DNA from: Areca catechu
Lineage: Eukaryota; Streptophyta; Magnoliopsida; Arecales; Arecaceae
DNA length: 64,000 bases
Assembly: GCA_021397845.1 (NCBI GenBank)
Contig: CM038052.1
Location: 170,306,182 to 170,370,181 of the forward strand
Direction: 5' to 3'
Shown here: one piece after another, positions 58,173-64,000 of the stretch
How the letters are laid out: every line of letters begins with the position of its first letter
Numbering within the stretch: position 1 is the stretch's first letter
Position numbers and translations under genes: made by a program
The notes under the pieces: model-generated
Told to the model about the DNA's origin: nothing
The model's input: the letters and a program-made list of their open reading frames with translations, nothing else
Databases searched by the model: none

Positions 58173-60095
58173 TGACGCGGCAAGCGAGCCCGAATCAATT
58201 TTTATTTCTAGGAAAACGGACCGTTGGTCGCTAGGAAACGACCCTAGGCTAGGCTTTATTCCAACGAAACCCACTTTTTTTTTTTTCCATTCATTTCTCA
58301 TATATTTTTTTTTTCTCCTTTTATTTTTCCCACTAATAAGCCATACTTGTTTTTCTCCTTTTTTTTTTTTCACTTTTTTTTTTCTTTCTCACGGTTTTCT
58401 TTCTTTTTCTTTTCTTTTTTTTTTTCTATGCTATTCCTAAAGTCGGCTGAGAATGCCGGCTTCTTTTTTTTTTTTTTTTTTTGTTCATTGCCTACCCGTG
58501 AAGTCGGCATTAGAAGCCGGCTTCACCTTCACGACCGTGCAGGCCGGGGGGACCTCGCGAGGAAGCCTCGCCGGCGTCGGCGAGGGGCGGAGTCGTTTCG
58601 GCAGGGCTTCGCCGGGGCTGGGGACGAGGACGGTGGCGGCCATGGCGGAGTCGACGGACCGGGCGGAGGTGGCAGCAGGGCGGCCGTCGGTGTGCCGTCA
58701 CGAGCGGAGACGGGATCGGAGGAGTCGGACGGCCGGCTGGCTCGGCTGCAGCGATGCTCGGTCGGAAGGAAGGAGGCAGACCGGCGGAAGGCATCGCGGA
58801 GGGGGCTTCGGCTGCAACGGGTTGCATGGGTGGAGGAGACGGACCGGCAAGGTGGTCTGCGGTCGTGCGGTGGCCGTGGAGGACACGGCAGCAAGGAGTT
58901 CTGGCCGGCTTCTCCAGCGATGGCGTTGGACGGAGGCGGCGATCATGGAGGCGGTGGCACGAATCCATTGATGGCGGCAGTCCGGCGATTGGGTGGCTCG
59001 GTCGGGAGCGACTGGCGACAGCGCTGCGACACGGGCGTGCTGGCTCGGTGGCGACGCGGGCGACGCAGGGGGGGCGCTGGCTCGGTGGCGACGTGGACGG
59101 GAGGCGGCGACTGGGGGCGATCGGAGGGGCGTCGCATGGATGGGACGCTCGGCTTTGGGCAGTGAGGAGGGGTTTCACGGCAGGGCGCTTGGCGGCGACG
59201 GTGTCGGCCATGGAGGTCTACCTACTTGGGCAGTCCGGCTATGGTTGAGCGGCGGCTGTGGGCTTGGGGAGCCGAGCGGGTTTCGGTCACGAGCGGAGTT
59301 AGGGAACCGAGTGGGTTTCGGATGGATCCGGAGGAGATGAATGGTCGGTAGATCCAAGGAAGGATTGATCCACGGGTTGGAGAAAGAAAATAGAGAAGAA
59401 GGGAAATCTGGGAGAGAACCCTGCGAGAGGAATAGAGAAAAGAGAGAGTCCCGGAGGAGAGAAGAAGAGAAAGAGAGAGGGAGAATAAGAAAGGCCACAG
59501 AGAAGAATCACCAAAGAGAAAGAATAATCAGGAGAAGGAAGAAGAAGGAGGAGGAAGGGAAGAACCAGAAGAAGGAGAAAGGGAGGAAGAAGGAGGGAGG
59601 GAGTCAGGACACACCCAAAACTCTTTTCTCAAATATTTCTCATCATCGCTCCTTTTATTCAAGAAACATGTTCTTAAATAAACCTCCGAAAGAGATCGGA
59701 ACAAATCCTAAAACAACCGATAAGATCCTTCCTAAAAACAACCGATAAGATAAATCCTAAAGCAAATAATCAAATCCTAAAACAATTTTTCAAATAATCA
59801 AGATAAATCCTAATATCCTAATATCCTACTCAAATCTCGAATTTAAATTATGCTGGGATCTGCATCGGGATCGGTGCTGATGATGACTTCAGGATTTGTG
59901 CTCATCGACTCCAGGATCTTGGGCCCCAGGGTTTGGGCTAGGCTGGGCTGGGCTTCAGGTTCTGGGTTGGGCTTCAGGCTTGGACTGGACTGTGCTTCAG
60001 GTTCTGGGCTAGGCTTCTGGGTTCTGGGCTGGGCTTCTGGTTGGGCTTCAGGTTTAGTCTGGGCTGCTTCAGATTCTGAGCCGATGTCCCCATCA
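58173..60095 (-). repeat. 5' LTR of the large-LTR element
   Basis: 1923 bp, nearly identical to 56056-57983. The same ORFs recur at an offset of about 2112 bp because the LTRs are copies. Confidence 0.92.
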
Positions 60096-60100
60096 CTAAC
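60096..60100. repeat. Target-site duplication, right (CTAAC)
   Basis: Identical to 56051-56055. Confidence 0.9.
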
Positions 60101-60517
60101 CCTGGCCTCGAACAAGTTATGTTCGACCAGCAGGTCCTGGGGAGGAGGGATGACGGAGGTGATGAGCTAGTCATACACTTCCCTGTCTACAGCCTCCACT
60201 TGGGCATTTTGGATCGAGGAACGGTCTGGGTTACTCTAGACCCAGTGACCCCCTCGATTGAGGCAAAGAAGAATCTATTCTTCCATTTCTTGATCGAAAA
60301 AGGAAGTTCAAATTTGATGGCCCCTTGGCAGGGGGCCACGAACCACCACCCATCATTAGACGGGTGGCGTTTCAAGGTGAAGAAAGCCCTGAACAGGAAA
60401 AAACAGACGACAATCCCGTGAAAATGGTAGAGGATGGTGAAACAAGAAATGACCCTAATAGCATTTGGGTTGAGCTGGGCCGCAACTAAATGAAAGTTGC
60501 TGAGGAAAGAAAGAAAG
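60101..60517 (-). pseudogene. Tat-2 antisense gene, exon 1 part (PF04195-like)
   Basis: Minus-strand sequence with HFLSFLSNFHLVAAQLNPNA, IRVISCFTILYHFHG, FTLKRHPSNDGWWFVAPCQG and WKNRFFFASIEGV aligns with Tat-1 exon 1 (LSFLSHFRLVPAQLAPNA, GWWYISPRP, WKNRFFFASVEDI). The 5' part is cut off by the Copia element at 60518 and would continue outside the window. Confidence 0.72.
60513..60517. repeat. Presumed target-site copy (GAAAG) of Copia-2
   Basis: Five bases preceding the Copia LTR. The partner lies outside the window, so this is unconfirmed. Confidence 0.35.
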
Positions 60518-62164
60518 TGTTGACCCCTTAAATGATTTTGATGATAACAAAATATTGGAGCATGCACTTATGTTACTAACTACTTTTCAAGTACTTAAAA
60601 AGTTTTTATAGGATGATTTTATTGCTCAATTACAATGCCTACAATCTTATTATGTGTCATGAGTTGTGTTGAAAATGTGTCATGTAAAGAAGAGCCCAAA
60701 GAAAAATTAAAGAAATATTCTCTAAAATGGATTACTTTTAAGTGATTTCAAGCTTAAACTCCTTATAATCAATTATTAGTTGAGTTAGAAAGAATCTTGA
60801 ATGATAAAATGCTGCTGGATGAAATTTGTAGAAGAAACGAAAGTTTTACTGAAAAACTCATCCAAGCTGACTCGAGTAAAGGGAGCCGACTCTAGTTCAT
60901 GGCATGCATGAAGAATACTGGCATCCAGAAATCCGAGCTAACTCGTAGGAACCTGAGCCGACTCGTCCAGTGCATCATTTTTTGAATTAGACAGGCGACC
61001 AACCCGAAGGGAGTCTGAGCCGACTCATCCATTCACTCAGGCATCCGAGTCGACCCTTTAGAGATCCGAGCCGACTCTTCTAGAGTTCATAAAAAATCAA
61101 TTCTGAGAGAACAGCCAGGCGAGCCGACTCCAATAAGAAGAGTCGATTCCTCTAGAGTACAGTTTTGAAGACCTGTGAATCCGAGCCGACTCGAACTGAG
61201 GTGAGCCGACTCATCCAGAGTAAGGAATCAAGAATACTGTGAAACCAAGCCGACCCGAATGAGACGAGATGACTCAACCAGAACTTCTCTAAGAATCCGA
61301 GCCGACTCGAAGTTCGATTCCAGGCAGGTAACGGCTAGCTCCAGAACTTCATTTTTTATTTGAAATGTACTCCAACTGTCATGTCACATCCCAACTGTCT
61401 ACAATGACTATACCCACTTAAGAAGAGTATAAGACTCTATAAATGAGGGATTGGGAAAACTTTTGAAGAAGCAAATGCTTAGTTGAACATTAAATGAGTT
61501 TGTGAGCAAGAGAGCACTAGAGAGCTTTCAAGTCAGTCTTCAAGACTTCACCAACTCCAATCTGAAGCTTGAAGCATACATTGAAGAAGTTGAAGAAGCC
61601 ACTGAAGAGCATTAAAGTATAATTAAGAAGGCTTCTCTTGAGCTGCATTGGCAACCATCAGACAACATTAGTGTGTCATCTTGTTTCTTATTTCCTTTAA
61701 CTCTTTTATGAGTTGTTGGGTTATTGGTGAGCCTGGTTCAAAAACTAAGTAGGTTCTTGGTTAGCCTGTTCAAAACCAAGTGTGGGTTCTTGGTGATCCT
61801 ATTCAAAACCAAGTTAGGTTCTTGGTGATCCTATGTAAAATCAAGTGTTGGATTTTTGGTGAGCCCGGTTGAAAAACTAAGTTAGGTTTGGATTATGAGC
61901 CTGGTAAAATAATCTGACTATATTTCGATGGTGAATATAGTGAAAATTTCAAGTAGTATCTTGGATAGTGGATGTAGGAGCAAGGGTGCTTCGAACCACT
62001 ATAAATTTACTGTGTTTGCATTATGCTTTTTCTGTTTGTATTTTCTTCCACTGTTTATTATTTGAAATACATCACCTACCACTAAAGTAGATTTAAAAGA
62101 GCACATAACTGATTAATTTCTTAAATTTCTAATTCACCCACCTCTTGGAAAAGCCACCTGGGCA
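60518..62164 (+). repeat. 5' LTR of Copia-2 with GAGCCGACTC repeats
   Basis: About 1647 bp. Between 60868 and 61312 the word GAGCCGACTC or close variants recurs about a dozen times at irregular 20-60 bp spacing. Farther on, 61720-61910 has several copies of a GGTTCTTGGTGA unit. No second LTR is in the window; the right border rests on the primer site. Confidence 0.8.
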
Positions 62165-62169
62165 ATAAC

Positions 62170-62181
62170 TGGTATCAGAGC
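62170..62181 (+). promoter_or_regulatory. Primer-binding site of Copia-2
   Basis: TGGTATCAGAGC, complementary to the 3' end of initiator tRNA-Met. Confidence 0.88.
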
Positions 62182-62213
62182 AGTGTCTCTAAATTTAATT
62201 AGAGTAAAGATTG

Positions 62214-64000
62214 ATGGCTCATCCCATGAGTACTTCTTTGGTCGAAAGCAAATCTACTAATAGACCTCTATTGTTCACTAGCATGAATTATTCATACTGG
62301 AAAGTTAAAATGAAGATATACATTCAAGCTGTTGATTTTCAGTTGTGGAAGGTCATTCTTAAGGATCCACAAATATCCATGATTAAAATTGATGGCGTGG
62401 ATGTCCCAAAACCTGAAGAGGATTGGGATGAACATGACATGAAAATGGGAGAATTGAATGCCAAAGCCATGAACTTACTATATTGTGCTTTGGACGCAAA
62501 TGAGTTCAACCAAATTTCTATTTGCTTATCTACAAAAAAAATCTGGGATAAACTCGAAGTGACCCATGAGGAACTTTCCAGGTGATGACCTCCAAAATCA
62601 ATCTTCTAGTACATAGCTATGAATTATTTAAGATGGAACAAATTGAAACTATCTCTGCCATGTTTTCACAATTTATAGATATTATTAATGGTTTAAAAAG
62701 TCTTGGCAGGGTTTATTCAAATGCAGACTTGGTACAGAAGATTTTAAGATCACTTTAAGATAAATGGGATCCCAAAGTAACTACCATCCAAGAAACAAAA
62801 GATCTAAACACACTGACTTTGGATAAACTGTTGGGTTCTCTCATCACTCATGAATTGGCCATGCAACAAAGAAATGAAGATGATCAGAAAAAGAAGAAAA
62901 TAATTACCTTCAAAGCTTCATCGGATTCAAATAAACAAGATGAGAAATCGGAAGATGAATGCTCCTCCTCCAAAGATGATTTAGAAGATGAAGATATCGC
63001 TATGATCGTGAGAAGATTTAAAAGATTTATGAAAAAGAAGAAATGAAGATACTTCAGAAAGTTTCATAAGAAAGGAGAATATAGCAAGGACAAGAACAAA
63101 AGAAAAGAAAAAGAAAGCGATCAAATGCCCATCTGTTATGAGTATAAAAAACTAGGGCATATCCATCCCGATTGTCCTTTACTAAAGAAAACTTTCAAGA
63201 AAAAGAAAAAGAAAGCTATGGTTGCTACTTGGAGTGACAGCGAGGAGTCAACTTTAACAGAAAAGGAAGAGACTACAAAAACTGCAAACTTCTATCTTAT
63301 GGGTCTCGAAGACGAGGTAACGTTTCCCGAACCTCAAATAGAATTTATTTTTTATGAATTAAATTCTGCATTTCATGACTTGTTATCTAAATTTAAAAAG
63401 GCTAGAGTAAAGATTAGAGCTTTAACGAATATCAACGATTCTTTACTAAAAGAAAAGAAAGAGATTTCAGAAAAAAACAAGATATTGCAAAAAGAATTAA
63501 CCGCCTTTTCTAAAAATAATAAAGCTTTGGAAATTAAGAAAAATATATTTCTTGAGAAAAACAAAGCTTTAAATATTGAAAATTTTGAATTGAAAAAGGA
63601 GGTTGAAAAATCCAAGCCATTGGTTGAAAAACTTTTATTAAGTTCAAATAAGCTTGAGTTAATTCTGAAAGAGCAAAGAGATTCAAAAAGTAAAGCTGGA
63701 ATTGGTTACAACTCTTCAAATGTAAATAGAATTTTAGCTACCAAATTTATACATTCAAAAGCTTATGTTCCAAAAGGTTTATCTCAAAAAGCTTTTATAT
63801 CAAATCCTTTAATATCCATTTCTAGAGCTTCAAAGTATATTCCTAGGTTTTCAAATAAAAAATCTTTGAAGTCAAATGTTTCTATATTAGCATCACATGC
63901 TTCTACATCTAGAACTTCAAAGTTTACTTCTTTTCAAAATTCTAGAAATGTTTGTTATGCATGCAAAGGGATAGGACACAAGGTATTTCAATGCAATATT
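62214..64000 (+). pseudogene. gag: Copia-2 gag (frame-broken, continues past window)
   Basis: ATG 62214 (MAHPMSTSLVES) opens a UBN2/DUF4219-like Copia gag: FTSMNYSYWKVKMKIYIQAV, NAKAMNLLYCALDANEFNQI, KKIWDKLEVTHE. Stops occur at TGA 62583, TAA about 62757 and TGA 63044, with a shift after 62575. Domains then continue: LDKLLGSLITHELAMQQRNE, an acidic/Ser stretch, and a first knuckle CYEYKKLGHIHPDC with its second Cys changed to Tyr. A long Lys/Glu-rich likely coiled coil (63370-63690) follows, then an intact knuckle CYACKGIGHKVFQC at 63955-63996. Protease and the rest would follow beyond the window. Confidence 0.85.

Larger units (their letters stand above)
56056..60095 (-). mobile_element. 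Non-autonomous LTR element: two 1.92 kb LTRs around 189 bp
   Basis: On the minus strand the element reads: LTR 60095-58173 (TGATGGGGACATCGG ... CCGCGTCA), internal 58172-57984, LTR 57983-56056. It is flanked by the perfect duplication CTAAC. The internal DNA starts ACT, then the primer site TGGTATCAGAGC (58169-58158) complementary to initiator tRNA-Met, and ends in the purine tract AGGAGAAA (57991-57984). At 189 bp it can encode nothing useful. By eye the LTRs differ at about a dozen substitutions plus homopolymer-length changes, so insertion is recent. It lies in exon 1 of the Tat-2 antisense gene. Size and layout fit neither classic TRIMs (short LTRs) nor LARDs (long internal region). Confidence 0.92.
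45883..60517 (+). mobile_element. Second, decayed Tat-lineage Gypsy element (Tat-2), 3' end beyond window
   Basis: It has the same gene order as Tat-1 at lower identity: LTR (45883-47720), primer site at 47724, gag from ATG 47793, protease, RT, two RNase H domains, integrase ending at about 53193, a tandem-repeat block, and a minus-strand spliced gene. Two later elements are nested in the antisense gene: the large-LTR element 56056-60095 and a Copia element from 60518. The 3' LTR would lie past the Copia element. Stop codons are frequent, so it is much older than its insertions. Confidence 0.8.
60518..64000 (+). mobile_element. Ty1/Copia retrotransposon, 5' part (Copia-2)
   Basis: The 5' LTR 60518-62164 starts TGTTGACCCC and ends CACCTGGGCA. 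The primer site TGGTATCAGAGC starts at 62170. The gag region starts at ATG 62214 and runs off the window. It inserted in exon 1 of the Tat-2 antisense gene. It is related in gag to the Copia-1 element in the LDH intron but differs clearly in LTR sequence. Confidence 0.85.

Noticed and set aside
56056..60095. Simple tandem segmental duplication of 2.1 kb
   Set aside because: TG/CA ends, CTAAC duplication, primer site and purine tract at the LTR borders identify an LTR element instead.

Overview
This window looks like nuclear DNA of a flowering plant, probably a monocot with a repeat-rich genome. GC-rich exons and GC-rich Gypsy elements sit in AT-rich intergenic DNA. It holds a two-exon plant L-lactate dehydrogenase gene and a fragment of an organellar-type DNA gyrase A gene. 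A palm is my guess; no species can be fixed from the sequence alone.

Only one host gene looks intact: L-lactate dehydrogenase on the minus strand. Exon 1 is 31140-31745, exon 2 is 23113-23559, and the predicted protein has 350 residues. Its single 7.6 kb intron carries a decayed Copia element (23764-29698). A second host-gene remnant, four C-terminal exons of a gyrase A gene (801-2947, minus), lacks its N-terminal exons. It lies beside a CACTA transposon terminus (about 3941-4099) and may have been captured by it.

The rest is mostly nested transposable elements. 1-8561: gyrA fragment, CACTA terminus, a MITE-like element, a SINE-like tRNA-derived stretch and AT-rich DNA. 8567-20987: a full-length Ty3/Gypsy Tat-lineage element with 1.6 kb LTRs, the target-site duplication AAGAC, frame-broken gag-pol, a second (archaeal-type) RNase H and a spliced antisense gene. 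21671-22226: a hAT-like MITE. 23113-31745: the LDH gene. 33312-about 43960: one minus-strand L1-type LINE, split by a hAT transposon (33966-37206, TSD AAGCATAT) and by a Gypsy 3' end with its LTR (about 37917-38770). 45883-60517: a second, heavily decayed Tat element. Its antisense gene is interrupted by a small LTR element with very large LTRs (56056-60095, TSD CTAAC) and again by a Copia element (60518 onward) that runs off the window.

The two Tat elements have the same plan: LTR arrays of short palindromic units, gag, PR, RT, RNase H, archaeal-type RNase H, integrase, a tandem-repeat block, then an antisense three-exon gene with a PF04195-like first exon and a coiled-coil last exon. The most unusual object is the 56056-60095 element. 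It has two nearly identical 1.92 kb LTRs around only 189 bp of internal DNA, yet keeps a clean initiator-Met-type primer-binding site, a purine tract and a perfect target duplication. No bacterial-type systems, CRISPR arrays or rRNA genes are present.
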